From NCBI GenBank assembly GCA_016869025.1, contig VGFA01000003.1, positions 1 through 64,000 of the forward strand: a DNA stretch of 64,000 bases, given 5' to 3'. The position numbers and the translations under genes were made by a program. Source of the DNA: Armatimonadota bacterium. Its GTDB lineage: Bacteria; Sysuimicrobiota; Sysuimicrobiia; Sysuimicrobiales; Humicultoraceae. The notes under the pieces are model-generated. The model did no database searches, was not told the DNA's origin, and worked only from the letters and a program-made list of their open reading frames with translations. This document shows positions 55,032 to 64,000 of this stretch, piece after piece (the first letter of the stretch is position 1; each line of letters opens with the position of its first letter).

Positions 55032-55680
55032 TGGCGTGCTTGGCAAGCCCAAAGGCGCGTGTTGGGCCCTGGGCAAGCCGCAGCGCGAGTTGGGATGTCG
55101 CCGCGGGCAGATCATCATGGGGTACCACGCGGTTCACCAGGCCCAGCCGCAGGGCCTCTGCCGCCCCTATCGGCTCATCGCTGAAGGCTATCTCCAGGGA
55201 GCGGCCCGTCCCCACCAGACGCGGCAGCAGGAATGTGGCTCCCCCGTCGGGGATCAAGCCGATCCGGGAGAAGCCCAGGGCGAACGATGCACGGTCTGAC
55301 GCGATCCGCAGGTCTGCTGCGAGTGCCAGGCTGCACCCGGCACCGGCAGCGACGCCGTTGATCGCGGCAATCACCGGCTTCTCCAGCGTCCGCAGCCCGA
55401 GGATGATCGGGTTCAGTCGCGCCCGGACGAGTTCGCCGTAGGAAATCCCCGCGGTTCCGGCCCGATCGCGAAGGTCCTGCCCTGAGCAGAACCCCCTCCC
55501 CGCCCCGATCAGGACAACACACCTCACCTCGGCCGTTCGCCCAGCAAACCCGACGACGTCGTTCACATCGGTAGCCATCTGCTCGTTGATCGCGTTCAAT
55601 GAGCCCGGCCGGTTCAGCGTCACCGTGAGCGCGCCATCGTCAAACGACAGAGCCAGTGTATCGTGCGCAGGGAGTTGCAG
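54889..55680 (-). CDS. Enoyl-CoA hydratase/isomerase family protein, PaaG-like
   Basis: Crotonase-fold protein, about 263 residues. Both catalytic Glu positions of true hydratases are changed (GAGCSLALAAD; FALGFSRIGLIPDGGATFLLP), while the Asp after GLIP matches the catalytic Asp of PaaG-type isomerases. So an isomerase reaction on a CoA ester, such as PaaG or a delta-3/delta-2 isomerase, is more likely than hydration. The start is not a normal codon: the domain begins before ATG 55566 or so, and CTG 55680 has GGAGGG 5 bases upstream. It follows the other crotonase gene by 14 bases. Confidence 0.85.
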   Translation of the reverse strand: MQLPAHDTLALSFDDGALTVTLNRPGSLNAINEQMATDVNDVVGFAGRTAEVRCVVLIGAGRGFCSGQDLRDRAGTAGISYGELVRARLNPIILGLRTLEKPVIAAINGVAAGAGCSLALAADLRIASDRASFALGFSRIGLIPDGGATFLLPRLVGTGRSLEIAFSDEPIGAAEALRLGLVNRVVPHDDLPAATSQLALRLAQGPTRAFGLAKHAINAGLCASLETALENEALLQETAGQTSDHREGLAAFLEKRQPRFEGR

Positions 55681-55694
55681 GGGATCCCTCCGAA

Positions 55695-56468
55695 TCAGCG
55701 CCCCTTCCAGTTTGGCGCTCGTTTCTCCAGGAACGCGCGGATGCCCTCGGTCTTGTCCTCTGTGGCGAACAGCAGGTAGAACGCCTTGCGTTCGTAGTCG
55801 AGCCCGCCCTCGAGCGTGGTGTCGAACGCCTTCAGGATCGCGTCCTTGGCCATGCGGACCGCAACCGGCGGCTTGGAGGCGATCTGAACTGCCAGGGCCC
55901 TGGCCTCGTCCAGGACCGCCTCGTCGGGCACGACGCGCGTGACCAGGCCGATGGCCTGGGCATCGGTCGCGGAGATTGGACGGCCGGTCAGTATCAGATC
56001 CATGGCCCGTGCCTTTCCGGCGGCGCGCGTCAGGCGCTGCGTGCCGCCGGCGCCGGGGATGATCCCGATGTTGATCTCGGGCTGGCCGAACCGGGCCCCA
56101 TCCCCTGCGATGATCATGTCGCAGGCCATCGCCAGCTCGCAACCACCGCCGAGGGCGAACCCGCGCACTGCAGCGATGATGGGTTTGCTGAACTTGCGGA
56201 CTCGCTCCCACTGCTCGAACCTGTAGCCGGCAAGCATCTCCGCAGGCGTGGCCGAGGCGAACTCGTTCACGTCGGCGCCGGCGGCAAACGCCCGCTCGCC
56301 TCCGGTCAGGACCACGCATCGCACATTATCGTCTGTTTCGATGGCATCCAGCGCAGCGGCCAGATCGTCCATCGTTTCCCGGTTGAGCGCGTTGAGCACC
56401 TTGGGGCGGTTCAACGTGATCACCGCCACGGCATCGAATTGATCTACGAGGATGTTGCTGTAGGCCAT
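55695..56468 (-). CDS. Enoyl-CoA hydratase (PaaF/crotonase type)
   Basis: 257-residue crotonase-fold enzyme. The oxyanion-hole segment AAGADVNEF and both catalytic Glu residues are present (GGGCELAMACD and PEINIGIIPGAGGTQRL), so it should hydrate 2-enoyl-CoA. ATG 56468 has AGGAGG 7 bases upstream. Paired with the PaaG-like gene. No other phenylacetate or beta-oxidation gene is nearby, so the pathway is open: phenylacetate, fatty acid or branched-chain breakdown are all possible. Confidence 0.92.
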   Translation of the reverse strand: MAYSNILVDQFDAVAVITLNRPKVLNALNRETMDDLAAALDAIETDDNVRCVVLTGGERAFAAGADVNEFASATPAEMLAGYRFEQWERVRKFSKPIIAAVRGFALGGGCELAMACDMIIAGDGARFGQPEINIGIIPGAGGTQRLTRAAGKARAMDLILTGRPISATDAQAIGLVTRVVPDEAVLDEARALAVQIASKPPVAVRMAKDAILKAFDTTLEGGLDYERKAFYLLFATEDKTEGIRAFLEKRAPNWKGR

Positions 56469-56497
56469 CGTACCGCCTCCTGGATTCTGTGAAGGTG

Positions 56498-57127
56498 CTA
56501 GCGGATGATTGCTACGTCGTAGCCTGCTGCGCGGAGCCGCTCGGCCAGTTGCTCGGCCAGGGTCCGGTCGCGGAACGCCCCCACCCTGACCTTGAAAAGG
56601 CCGCTCTCCTGGACGATGTAAGGACTGAAACCAGATGCGCGCAGCGCCTCGACGCGCGCCTCAGCGTTCGCGCGGCTGGCAAATGCGCCGACCTGGACCC
56701 TGTACAGGGCCGCAGCCGGCGTGGCCTCTACCCCTGCAGCAGGACGCGCTGGAGAAGGGCGCACCGGAGATGCCTCGGGCCTCGGGGTAGCCGGGCCAGC
56801 CGCGGGCGGCGGCGCCTCCTCGGCTTGCGGCGTGGCAGCCGGGGTTGGCGCTGGAAGGCCCGGTGTAGCGATGCCGGGCTGCCGCGGCAGTGCAGATGGC
56901 GCAGGCGGCACAGTAGGCGGGGGCGGGATCTCAGGTACTGACGGCGGGGCCGGCGGCTGCGCAGGCCCGGGCAGATGGACCGGCGGCGGAGCCGGGGCTG
57001 CGCGTTCGGTTCCAGGTGCCCCCGACCGCGGCTTGATGTACCTCTCCCCTACGAAGTAGCCGACGATCAGCGAGCCGACGAAGAGGACGACGATCACCAG
57101 GCCGACCAGGAATGTGTTTGCCCGCAC
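56498..57127 (-). CDS. SPOR-domain membrane protein
   Basis: 209 residues: one N-terminal transmembrane helix (about 6-27), a long Pro/Ala-rich periplasmic spacer (about 35-140), and a C-terminal SPOR domain (about 141-209, YRVQVGAFASRANAEARVEAL and FKVRVGAFRDRTLAEQLAERLRAAGY) that binds septal denuded peptidoglycan. GTG 57127 is the first usual start; an in-frame CTG 17 codons or fewer upstream beside GGAGGA is possible. Lies between valS and the crotonases on the minus strand. Likely a division or wall-remodelling accessory protein. Confidence 0.85.
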   Translation of the reverse strand: MRANTFLVGLVIVVLFVGSLIVGYFVGERYIKPRSGAPGTERAAPAPPPVHLPGPAQPPAPPSVPEIPPPPTVPPAPSALPRQPGIATPGLPAPTPAATPQAEEAPPPAAGPATPRPEASPVRPSPARPAAGVEATPAAALYRVQVGAFASRANAEARVEALRASGFSPYIVQESGLFKVRVGAFRDRTLAEQLAERLRAAGYDVAIIR

Positions 57128-57184
57128 AGATCGGCTTTTCGGCAGGGTCCTCCAAACTCCTCCGGCAACAAGCGGAAATAGCGC

Positions 57185-59836
57185 CTAGCCCAGATCCCTC
57201 ACGTATCCTTCGAGGGCCTGCTGGCGACCGCGGATCTCGCGCTCGCGCCGCCGCTCTTCCTCCACCACCTCGGCCGGTGCCTTTGCCACGAACGAAGCAT
57301 CGGCCAGTTTGCGCGTGATGCGGTCGAGATCCGCCCGCACGGATGCGAGGTCGGCCTGCAGGCGGTGCCGCGCCCTGATCCGGTCGGACTCGGCGACCTC
57401 AAGGGTAACCCTCACCCTGGCCGCCACCGTGCCCACCGCGCCCCGGGCAGGACTCCCGCCCTCATCCCCCACGATCCTCAGGCCCGGGGCCCGCATCAAC
57501 CAGGACAGGTACTCGCGGTGCGCCTCGAGTAGCGGGCGCGCGTCCTCGCCGGCCTCGAGCAAAGGAGCGACGGCCGCGGCCGGCGCCAGACCCAGGTCGG
57601 CCCGAAGCGACCGCACGGCGCGCACCACGGCCATGAGGACCTCGACCTGTGCTTCAGCGGTTCCATCTCGCGGTACGCCACGGCCGTCCGGCCATCGGGC
57701 CGTCACGATGGTGCTGCCCTCGTGGGGAAGCGCTTGCCAGATCTCCTCGGTGATGTGCGGCATTATCGGGTGGAGCAGCCGCATGATGCCCTCCAGCACG
57801 GTCCACAAGGTGTGCTGAATGGCCTGCCGGCGCGCCGGGTCCAGGTTCTCCCGGTAGAGGTCCACCTTGGCCAGTTCCAGGTACCAGTCGCAGTATTCCG
57901 ACCAGACGAACTCGTGCAGCCGCCGCGCCGCCTTGTCGAAGTCATAGGCCTCCAGCATCTCCGTGGCCTCGCAGATGAGCCGGCCGTAGCGGCTCAGAAT
58001 CCACCTGTCAATCGCCCCAAGCGAGCCGGATGCGGCGCCTGCCTCAGGCCGGAACCCCCCCAGGTGCATCTGGACGAACCGCGCGGCGTTCCAGATCTTG
58101 TTGTTGAAGTTCCGAATGTCCTCGAGCATCTTCTCGCCGAAGCGCAGGTCCTGCTGGCCCTGCGAGCAGCGCAGGATGAGCGCGTAGCGCAGCGCGTCGG
58201 CACCGTAGCCCCCCTCCACGTAGTCGAGTGGGTCCAGCCCGGTGCCGAGCGACTTGCTCATGCGCCGGCCTTCCAGGTTCTGAACCATCGGGTTGATGTA
58301 GACGTCGGTGAACGGGACGTCGCCCATGAACTCGAGGCCGAACATGATCATCCTGGCCACCCAGAGGAAGATGATATCCCGTCCGGTCGCCAGCACGCTG
58401 GTTGGATAGAAGTACTCGAGGTCTGCTGTCCGTTCCGGCCAGCCCAGCGTGGCAAACGGCCACAGCGCGGATGAGAACCAGGTGTCCAGGATCTGCTCCT
58501 CCTGGCGCAGGTCGGTGCTCTCGCACTCAGCACAGCGCTCGGGAGCCTCGCGCGCGGCGTTCGGATGGCCGTTGGGGCAGTGGTAGACCGGGATGCGGTG
58601 TCCCCACCACAGCCGCCGGCTGATGTTCCAGTCGTGGATGCTTTCCATCCAGTCCAGGTAGACCTTGGTCCACCGCTCCGGATGGAAGCGCACCCTGCCC
58701 TGGCGTACGGCCTCGATCGCGGGCCGGGCGAGCTCGTCCATGCGGCAGAACCACTGGTCGGTGATGTACGGCTCGAGCACGGTGCCGCAGCGCCCGCACG
58801 CGCCCACGCTGGTTGTATATGGTTCCTGCCGTACAACCAAGCCGGAGGCCTCCAGGTCCCGGGCCACCGCCTCCCTGGCGGCGAACCGGTCCATGCCGGC
58901 ATAGGGCCCGGTCTCAGCGGTCATCCGGCCGGACTCATCGAGGATAATCAGCACCGGCAGGCCGTGCTGCACGCCAATCTCGTTGTCGAGCGGGTCGTGG
59001 CCCGGGGTGATCTTCAACGCGCCGGTGCCAAACTCTGGGTCCACACGGGTGTCGGCGATCACGGGTATCCGGCGGTTAACGATGGGCACCAGGACCTCTC
59101 GACCCACCTGTTCCTGGTACCGGGGGTCGTCGGGGTGCACGGCCACGGCCACGTCCGCGAGGATCGTCTCAGGGCGCTGTGTCGCGATCGTGATCCCCTC
59201 TCCCCCACCTGCCCCGCGATACTGAACATACCAAAGGGAACTGGCCACACTCTGGTAGTTCACCTCGAGGTCTGACACGCTGGTCAGGTCCTTCGGGCAC
59301 CAGTTGATCATCCGCTTGCCGAAGTAGATGTAGCCCCTGGCATACAGCCGCAGGAAGCTCTCGATGACCGCGCCGTAGTACCCGGGATCCAGCGTGAAGA
59401 CGACGCGGTCCCAATCACAGCCAGACCCCATCCGCCGGATCTGGCCGTAGATCAGCTCGCCGTACTTCTCCTTCCACTGCCAGGCAAACTCCAGGAACCG
59501 CTCACGGCCCAGGTCGAAGCGGGTCTTCCCCTGCTTGGCCAGCTCCCGCTCCATGACCACGTGGGTACCTATGCTGGCGTGGTCGGTGCCGGGCAGCCAC
59601 ATGGCGTTGTACCCCTGCATGCGGCGCCAGCGAGTGAGGAGGTCCTGCACAGCGTGATTGAGGGCGTGTCCCATGTGGAGCGTTCCCGTGATATTGGGGA
59701 GCGGCATCATGATCGCGAACGGCCGCCTGGCCGGATCTACCGGGGCGTGGAAGCAGCCGCTGTCCAGCCACCCCTGGTACCGCCGTGGCTCCACGGCCAT
59801 CGGGTCGTACGGCACTGCCCGTGCTTCCTTCCCCAT
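57185..59836 (-). CDS. valS: Valyl-tRNA synthetase
   Basis: Class I synthetase of 883 residues. The HIGH motif is HMGH (54-57, in NITGTLHMGHALN) and the KMSKS motif is MSKS (about 525, GRRMSKSLGTG). The editing domain, two Cys-rich zinc stretches (CGRCGTVLEP; CPNGHPNAAREAPERCAEC) and the C-terminal coiled coil are present. ATG 59836 is chosen over 59842 because GGAGG is then 7 bases away. Controlled by a T-box leader immediately upstream. Confidence 0.97.
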   Translation of the reverse strand: MGKEARAVPYDPMAVEPRRYQGWLDSGCFHAPVDPARRPFAIMMPLPNITGTLHMGHALNHAVQDLLTRWRRMQGYNAMWLPGTDHASIGTHVVMERELAKQGKTRFDLGRERFLEFAWQWKEKYGELIYGQIRRMGSGCDWDRVVFTLDPGYYGAVIESFLRLYARGYIYFGKRMINWCPKDLTSVSDLEVNYQSVASSLWYVQYRGAGGGEGITIATQRPETILADVAVAVHPDDPRYQEQVGREVLVPIVNRRIPVIADTRVDPEFGTGALKITPGHDPLDNEIGVQHGLPVLIILDESGRMTAETGPYAGMDRFAAREAVARDLEASGLVVRQEPYTTSVGACGRCGTVLEPYITDQWFCRMDELARPAIEAVRQGRVRFHPERWTKVYLDWMESIHDWNISRRLWWGHRIPVYHCPNGHPNAAREAPERCAECESTDLRQEEQILDTWFSSALWPFATLGWPERTADLEYFYPTSVLATGRDIIFLWVARMIMFGLEFMGDVPFTDVYINPMVQNLEGRRMSKSLGTGLDPLDYVEGGYGADALRYALILRCSQGQQDLRFGEKMLEDIRNFNNKIWNAARFVQMHLGGFRPEAGAASGSLGAIDRWILSRYGRLICEATEMLEAYDFDKAARRLHEFVWSEYCDWYLELAKVDLYRENLDPARRQAIQHTLWTVLEGIMRLLHPIMPHITEEIWQALPHEGSTIVTARWPDGRGVPRDGTAEAQVEVLMAVVRAVRSLRADLGLAPAAAVAPLLEAGEDARPLLEAHREYLSWLMRAPGLRIVGDEGGSPARGAVGTVAARVRVTLEVAESDRIRARHRLQADLASVRADLDRITRKLADASFVAKAPAEVVEEERRREREIRGRQQALEGYVRDLG

Positions 59837-59851
59837 CTCCATACCTCCGGG

Positions 59852-59886
59852 AAACAACAACGCCGCTCGCCAAGGGCGAAGCGGCG
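59852..59886 (-). terminator. T-box terminator hairpin
   Basis: Minus-strand stem CGCCGC/GCGGCG with inner TCGCC/GGCGA, loop CTT, then TTGTTGTTT. It ends about 15 bases before the valS start and competes with the T-box antiterminator. Confidence 0.85.
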
Positions 59887-60090
59887 CTCCGCGGTACCAC
59901 CTTGATTGCCGGGTCTGCCGGCACTCGCTCCCGCGCTATCGGGCGGGCCCCGGCTTCCCCTTAGTCGCGCTGGCGACGGTCAGGGCCGCGGCTCTGGGGT
60001 GACGTTCGACCGGCCCGGTTCCGGAAGGCCTTGCACCCTGCGGGCCTTCTTCGCTCTGGGCGGTGCCGGTCTACTCCTCCCCATCTTCGC
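59852..60090 (-). promoter_or_regulatory. T-box riboswitch of valS (specifier GUC)
   Basis: Class I T-box, read on the minus strand. Stem I starts near 60086: GGGG/CCCC at its base, AGTA (60075-60072), then GACCGGC pairing with GCCGGTC, followed by GAAC and the specifier GUC (60003-60001), a valine codon. The T-box AAGGTGGTACCGCGG lies at about 59904-59890. The terminator hairpin is 59886-59861 (CGCCGC-T-TCGCC-CTT-GGCGA-GCGGCG) with a T-rich run to 59852. Uncharged tRNA-Val would pair with the T-box and stop termination, letting valS be read. Confidence 0.92.
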
Positions 60091-60104
60091 GCGAATGTGC
60101 CCTG

Positions 60105-60135
60105 ATAATACCACCCGCCCGAACCCGAGTGTCAA
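60105..60135 (-). promoter_or_regulatory. valS T-box promoter
   Basis: Minus strand TTGACA (60135-60130), a 19-base spacer and TATTAT (60110-60105) with TG-G before it. The spacer is longer than usual but the extended -10 compensates. Start near 60097, just before stem I. Confidence 0.65.
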
Positions 60136-60185
60136 GGGCAGCTGGGCCTGCGGGATGCGGCATGCCTGGCTTGCCTGCGGCCTGT

Positions 60186-62633
60186 TTAGCTTACCTGCGG
60201 CTCTGGCGGCCGGCGTTCGGGCTTGATCGGCACCGGCGGCATCGGCGGAACAAACGGCGCGGGCGGCGCCACAACCGGCGCCGGAGAGGGCACCTCCTGC
60301 CCTTGCTGCGGCAGCAGGGCCTCGTTGAGAACCGCGTCCATGTGGTCCACCAACACGAGCCGCACCTGCTTGCGCACGTTGGCCGGGATATCCTGAAGGT
60401 CCTTCTCGTTCTCCTTGGGAAGGATGACCGTTCTCAGGCCGGACCGGTGAGCCGCCAGCACCTTCTCCTTGAGCCCTCCGATCGCCAGGATCCGGCCGCG
60501 CAGGGTGATCTCGCCTGTCATGGCCACATCCCTCCGCACCGGCCTGCCCGAAACGGCCGACGCCAGGGCCGTTGCCATCGTGATTCCCGCTGACGGGCCG
60601 TCCTTGGGCACAGCGCCGGCAGGGACGTGGATGTGCACGTCCGTGCGCTGGTAGAACTCTTCATCCGCGCCGTACCGCCTGGCGCGCGACCTCACGTAGG
60701 AAAGCGCCGCCTGGGCCGACTCCTTCATCACATCACCTAGCTGTCCGGTCAGCGACAGTTTGCCCTCCCCGCGCATCAGCGTGGCCTCGACCGCAACGAT
60801 GTCGCCGCCCATCTCTGTGTAGACAAGACCGGTCGCCACCCCTACCTCGTCTTCCCTCTCAGCAGCCCCGAACCGAAACTTGGGAGGGCCGAGGTACTTG
60901 TGCATGTTCGCGCGCGTGACGCGCTCCCCGGTAGAGGTCCCGCGAGCGACCCCGGTGGCGACCTTTCGGCAGATGCTGCCGATCTCGCGCTCCAGATTGC
61001 GCACCCCGGCCTCGCGCGTGTATTCACGCGCGACGGTCCTCAGGGCTTCAGTGGTGAAGACGATCTGCTCGGGGGTCAAGCCGTTGGCCTTTCGCTGCTT
61101 CGGAATCAAGAACTGCTCGGCGATCTTGACCTTCTCCTCCTCGATGTAGCCGGGAAACCGAATGACCTCCATGCGATCACGGAGCGCCGGGGGAATCGTT
61201 TCCAGGATATTTGCTGTGGTTATGAACATGACCTCGCTCAGGTCGAGGGCGAGTTCCATGTAGTGATCGCTGAAGGCATGGTTCTGCTCGGGATCAAGCG
61301 CCTCGAGCAGCGCGGCCGACGGATCGCCTCGGAAGTCCATGCCCAACTTGTCAATCTCGTCGAGCATGAACACGGGATTGCGGCTTCCGGCCGTCTTCAT
61401 TCCCTGCACGATGCGGCCCGGCAAAGCGCCGACATACGTGCGGCGGTGACCGCGGATCTCTGCCTCATCGCGCACGCCGCCCAGCGAGATCCGCACGAAC
61501 TTGCGGCCCAGTGCTCGCGCGATGGACTTGCCGACCGAGGTCTTGCCGACGCCCGGCGGTCCCACGAAGCAGAGAATGGGGCCCCGCGACTCCGGGGAGA
61601 GCTTGCGGACGGCCAGGTACTCGATCACGCGGTCCTTGGCCTTCTCCAGCCCGTAGTGGTCCTCGTCCAGGATCTTGCGCGCTTCGTCAATGTCGAGCCG
61701 GTCCTCGGTCCGCGAGGTCCACGGAACGGCCAGGATCCAGTCGAGGTAGGTTCGAACGACCACGGCCTCCGCGACCATGGGAGGCATCTTCTCCAGCCGG
61801 CCCAGCTCCTCGACTGCCTTGGCGTTGACGTGCTCTGGCAGGCCCGCGGCCTCGATCTTCTTCCTGTACTCGGACACCTCGGTCTGCCGCTCGTCGGTCT
61901 CGCCCAACTCCTGCTGGATCGCCTTGATCTGTTCCTTCAAGAAGTACTCGCGCTGGGACTTCTCCATCTGCTTGCGGACACGGCCCTGGATCTTGCGCTC
62001 CAGTTCGAGGACGCCGATCTCGCGGCTGAGTATGGTGCTGAGCCGCTCCAGGCGGATCTTGGGTACGGCTTCCAACAGCTCCTGACGCTCCTCGAGCTTC
62101 AACGAGATGTGCTGCGCAACCAGGTCGGCCAGACGCCCGGGTTCCTCCACTTGGGCTGCCGCGACGAGCTGGTCAGGCGGTACAGACCTGGAGAGGCGAG
62201 CAAACCGTTCGAGCTGGGAGATGAGCCCGCGCATGAGGGCCTCCATCTCCATGGTCTTCTCGGCGCCGTCGGGCCTCTGCTCAACCGCGACCTCGAAGTA
62301 GGGATCCTCCTCGTGGAAGGCGATCACGGTGGCGCGGACGATGCCCTCGACGACGACCTGGAGCACCCCGTCGGGCTGCTTGCCCACCTGGAGCACGCGA
62401 CATATGGTTCCGGTTGTGTGTATGTCTGCTGGGCGCGGATCCTCTATGTCGTCGTCGCGCTGGGCAGCCAGGACCATCAGGCGGTCCCGTTCCAGGGCGA
62501 CCTCGATGGCCCGGAGGGACTTCCTGCGGCCCACGCCCAACCCCTGCACCTGGTGGGGAAAGACGACCGTCCCCTTGAGCGGCAGGAGTGGCAGGCGATC
62601 CGGAATGGATGATTGGTCCTCAGAGATAGACAC
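60186..62633 (-). CDS. lon: ATP-dependent protease Lon
   Basis: Cytoplasmic AAA+ serine protease of 815 residues. Order: N-terminal substrate domain ([15 protein letters not shown]), central helices, AAA+ with Walker A GPPGVGKT (about 355-362), and the protease domain with the catalytic Ser in KDGPSAGI (about 678) and Lys in [10 protein letters not shown] (about 721). A Pro-rich C-terminal tail of about 45 residues follows the protease domain. GTG 62633 has AAGGAGG upstream. It follows clpX by 87 bases containing a nested inverted repeat. Confidence 0.97.
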   Translation of the reverse strand: MSISEDQSSIPDRLPLLPLKGTVVFPHQVQGLGVGRRKSLRAIEVALERDRLMVLAAQRDDDIEDPRPADIHTTGTICRVLQVGKQPDGVLQVVVEGIVRATVIAFHEEDPYFEVAVEQRPDGAEKTMEMEALMRGLISQLERFARLSRSVPPDQLVAAAQVEEPGRLADLVAQHISLKLEERQELLEAVPKIRLERLSTILSREIGVLELERKIQGRVRKQMEKSQREYFLKEQIKAIQQELGETDERQTEVSEYRKKIEAAGLPEHVNAKAVEELGRLEKMPPMVAEAVVVRTYLDWILAVPWTSRTEDRLDIDEARKILDEDHYGLEKAKDRVIEYLAVRKLSPESRGPILCFVGPPGVGKTSVGKSIARALGRKFVRISLGGVRDEAEIRGHRRTYVGALPGRIVQGMKTAGSRNPVFMLDEIDKLGMDFRGDPSAALLEALDPEQNHAFSDHYMELALDLSEVMFITTANILETIPPALRDRMEVIRFPGYIEEEKVKIAEQFLIPKQRKANGLTPEQIVFTTEALRTVAREYTREAGVRNLEREIGSICRKVATGVARGTSTGERVTRANMHKYLGPPKFRFGAAEREDEVGVATGLVYTEMGGDIVAVEATLMRGEGKLSLTGQLGDVMKESAQAALSYVRSRARRYGADEEFYQRTDVHIHVPAGAVPKDGPSAGITMATALASAVSGRPVRRDVAMTGEITLRGRILAIGGLKEKVLAAHRSGLRTVILPKENEKDLQDIPANVRKQVRLVLVDHMDAVLNEALLPQQGQEVPSPAPVVAPPAPFVPPMPPVPIKPERRPPEPQVS

Positions 62634-62670
62634 ACGATCCTCCTTGTACGTACCTTACCTGTTGGAACGA

Positions 62671-62707
62671 ACGGCCGCTGGAATCTGTTCCCGCCCGGGC
62701 CGGCCGT
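62671..62707 (-). repeat. Nested inverted repeat between clpX and lon
   Basis: Outer arms ACGGCCG (62671-62677) and CGGCCGT (62701-62707), inner arms GGAA (62680-62683) and TTCC (62688-62691). It may be an operator, a transcript-processing hairpin or a weak clpX terminator. No HspR, CtsR or CIRCE consensus is visible. Confidence 0.3.
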
Positions 62708-62720
62708 GTCCCTATGCTGC

Positions 62721-63974
62721 CTACGAAGCCGGCTTATCTATTACCCGCGCCTGCAGGTCAGAGGCGGTGAGCAGCAGCGGACCCTCTTGCCGCAGCACAG
62801 CCTCTTCGGTAACGAGGCATCGGCGGACGTCCCCCCTGGAGGGGATCTCGTACATGATGTCGAGCATGGTCTCCTCGATTACCGTCCGAAGGCCCCTGGC
62901 CCCGGTGTTCCGGGTCATTGTCTCGCGGGCGATGGCCCGCAGCGCCTCACCGGTGAAGACCAGCTCCACGCCGTCCATCTCGAAGATCCGCTGGTACTGG
63001 CGCACCAGCGAGTTCTTGGGTTCCACCAGCACCGCCACCAGGTCGGACTCATCGAGGGGGTCCAGCGGCACGATCACGGGCAGCCGCCCGATGAACTCGG
63101 GGATCAACCCGTACCGTAGCAGATCCTGAGGCATTGTTTGCTTCAGGACCTCTGTCAGGTGCTCCTTGCTACGGGGCTCGATCTGTGCGCCAAAACCAAT
63201 GCTGGTCTGCCGGACGCGGTTCTCGATGATGCGCTCTAGGTTCTCGAACGCCCCGCCGCAGATGAACAGAATGTTGCTGGTGTCTATCTGGATGAACTCC
63301 TGGTGCGGGTGCTTCCTGCCCCCCTGGGGCGGAACGTTGGCCGTGGTACCCTCCAGAATCTTGAGCAGGGCCTGCTGTACGCCTTCTCCGGACACGTCGC
63401 GCGTGATCGAGGGGTTCTCGCTCTTCCGCGCGATCTTGTCCACCTCGTCTATGTAGATTATCCCTCTTTCTGCCTTCTTGATGTCGCCGTCGGCGGCCTG
63501 AATCAGGCGCAGCAGGATATTCTCCACGTCCTCTCCGACGTACCCGGCCTCGGTCAGCGAGGTCGCGTCGGCGATCGCAAAGGGAACATCCAGGATCTTG
63601 GCCAGGGTCTGGGCGAGCAGGGTCTTGCCGCAGCCTGTAGGGCCTATCAGCAGGATGTTCGACTTCTGCAGCTCCACATCTGAGGGCCGGCGATTCCCGA
63701 TGCGTTTGTAGTGGTTGTAGACCGCAACCGACAGGGCCTTCTTGGCGCGATCCTGACCGACGACGTACTGGTTCAACGTTTCGTAGATCTCCCGGGGCTT
63801 GGGGGTGGGGCGAAGCTGTGGCCGCCGATCCGCGCCGGCCATCTCTTCCTCCACGATCTCGTTGCAGAGCTCGATGCACTCGTCGCAGATGTACACACCG
63901 GGCCCTGCCACGAGCCTGCGTACCTGCTCCTGGGGCTTGGCGCAGAACGAGCATGACATCTTGGTCGGGTTCAT
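62721..63974 (-). CDS. clpX: ClpX, ATP-dependent Clp protease ATP-binding subunit
   Basis: AAA+ unfoldase for ClpP, 417 residues. The N-terminal zinc finger has C8, C11, C30 and C33; Walker A GPTGCGKT is at 111-118, the pore motif GYVGEDVE follows, and the ClpP-binding loop IGF is present (QTSIGFGAQ). ATG 63974 overlaps the stop of the upstream partial gene (TAATG), as in clpP-clpX operons. Confidence 0.97.
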   Translation of the reverse strand: MNPTKMSCSFCAKPQEQVRRLVAGPGVYICDECIELCNEIVEEEMAGADRRPQLRPTPKPREIYETLNQYVVGQDRAKKALSVAVYNHYKRIGNRRPSDVELQKSNILLIGPTGCGKTLLAQTLAKILDVPFAIADATSLTEAGYVGEDVENILLRLIQAADGDIKKAERGIIYIDEVDKIARKSENPSITRDVSGEGVQQALLKILEGTTANVPPQGGRKHPHQEFIQIDTSNILFICGGAFENLERIIENRVRQTSIGFGAQIEPRSKEHLTEVLKQTMPQDLLRYGLIPEFIGRLPVIVPLDPLDESDLVAVLVEPKNSLVRQYQRIFEMDGVELVFTGEALRAIARETMTRNTGARGLRTVIEETMLDIMYEIPSRGDVRRCLVTEEAVLRQEGPLLLTASDLQARVIDKPAS

Positions 63975-64000
63975 TAGCTCTTGGCCTTGGCCCGCTCGCG
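63974..64000 (-). CDS. C-terminal end of the gene upstream of clpX (probably clpP), partial
   Basis: Only eight codons and a TAA are in the window (RERAKAKS, stop at 63976-63974). The charged end, the TAATG overlap and the position suggest clpP, but the fragment alone cannot prove it. Confidence 0.4.
   Translation of the reverse strand, partial: RERAKAKS

Noticed and set aside
60900-62612. 570-codon plus-strand frame opposite lon
   Set aside because: Antisense of lon, with no family features.
1-64000. Search for CRISPR arrays, insertion sequences, integrases, phage genes and rRNA
   Set aside because: No regular repeats, transposase or phage proteins, or rRNA segments were seen; the window is ordinary core chromosome with a few accessory genes.

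Overview
The window is 64 kb of dense, GC-rich bacterial chromosome. It carries about 49 protein genes, one tRNA and several regulatory sites. I see no insertion sequence, prophage, CRISPR array or rRNA. Gene order is strongly Bacillota-like: rimP-nusA-ylxR-infB-ylxP-rbfA-nrnA-truB-ribF-rpsO-pnp, an M16 protease, dapB-asd-dapA, ftsK, a BMP-type nucleoside ABC transporter, a RodZ-like gene, cinA, recA-recX, rny-ymdB, then mutS-mutL-miaA, hflX and lexA. A class I T-box before valS and Bacillota-type LexA boxes at recA and lexA agree with this. The very high GC, the selenocysteine genes and a non-lipoprotein BMP binding protein (no lipobox Cys) suggest a deep-branching, possibly diderm lineage near Bacillota (for example CSP1-3/Sysuimicrobiota or another uncultivated Terrabacteria group) rather than a classical Bacillus or Clostridium. 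That placement is an inference.

Layout. 1-8350: transcription, translation and RNA-processing operon behind a promoter and a leader terminator. 8360-11110: rpsO and pnp. 11130-16140: M16 protease, lysine/DAP enzymes and undecaprenyl-diphosphatase. 16146-18425: FtsK. 18522-25972: an apparent nucleoside import and pseudouridine breakdown operon (binding protein, ATPase, two permeases, an MBL-fold hydrolase, PfkB-type kinase, PsuG-type glycosidase). 25974-28639: RodZ-like protein, CinA, ThpR. 28685-34717: recombination and repair block (recA with an SOS box, recX, a UvrD-RecB fusion, rmuC). 34714-38278: RNase Y, YmdB, a PHP phosphoesterase and a small zinc-ribbon membrane protein. 38285-43411: selenocysteine block selA-selB and, after an opposite-strand secreted protein, selC (tRNA-Sec, anticodon UCA) and a small membrane protein. 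43401-45626 (minus): a secreted protein and ilvD. 45730-54126: mutS, mutL, miaA, a DapL-like aminotransferase, hflX. 54066-64000 (minus, transcribed right to left): end of a probable clpP, clpX, lon, T-box-valS, a SPOR protein, a crotonase pair and lexA.

Almost all sense neighbours overlap by ATGA/GTGA/TGATG or lie within a few tens of bases, so most of the window is long operons. The points most worth a second look are: the pseudouridine-type catabolic enzymes joined to a BMP transporter, with a PsuG changed at conserved positions; three genes whose Shine-Dalgarno sequence points at an AUC codon; the single-chain UvrD-RecB Fe-S helicase-nuclease in the recA operon; the leader terminator of the nusA operon; and a possible leaderless start of mutS.
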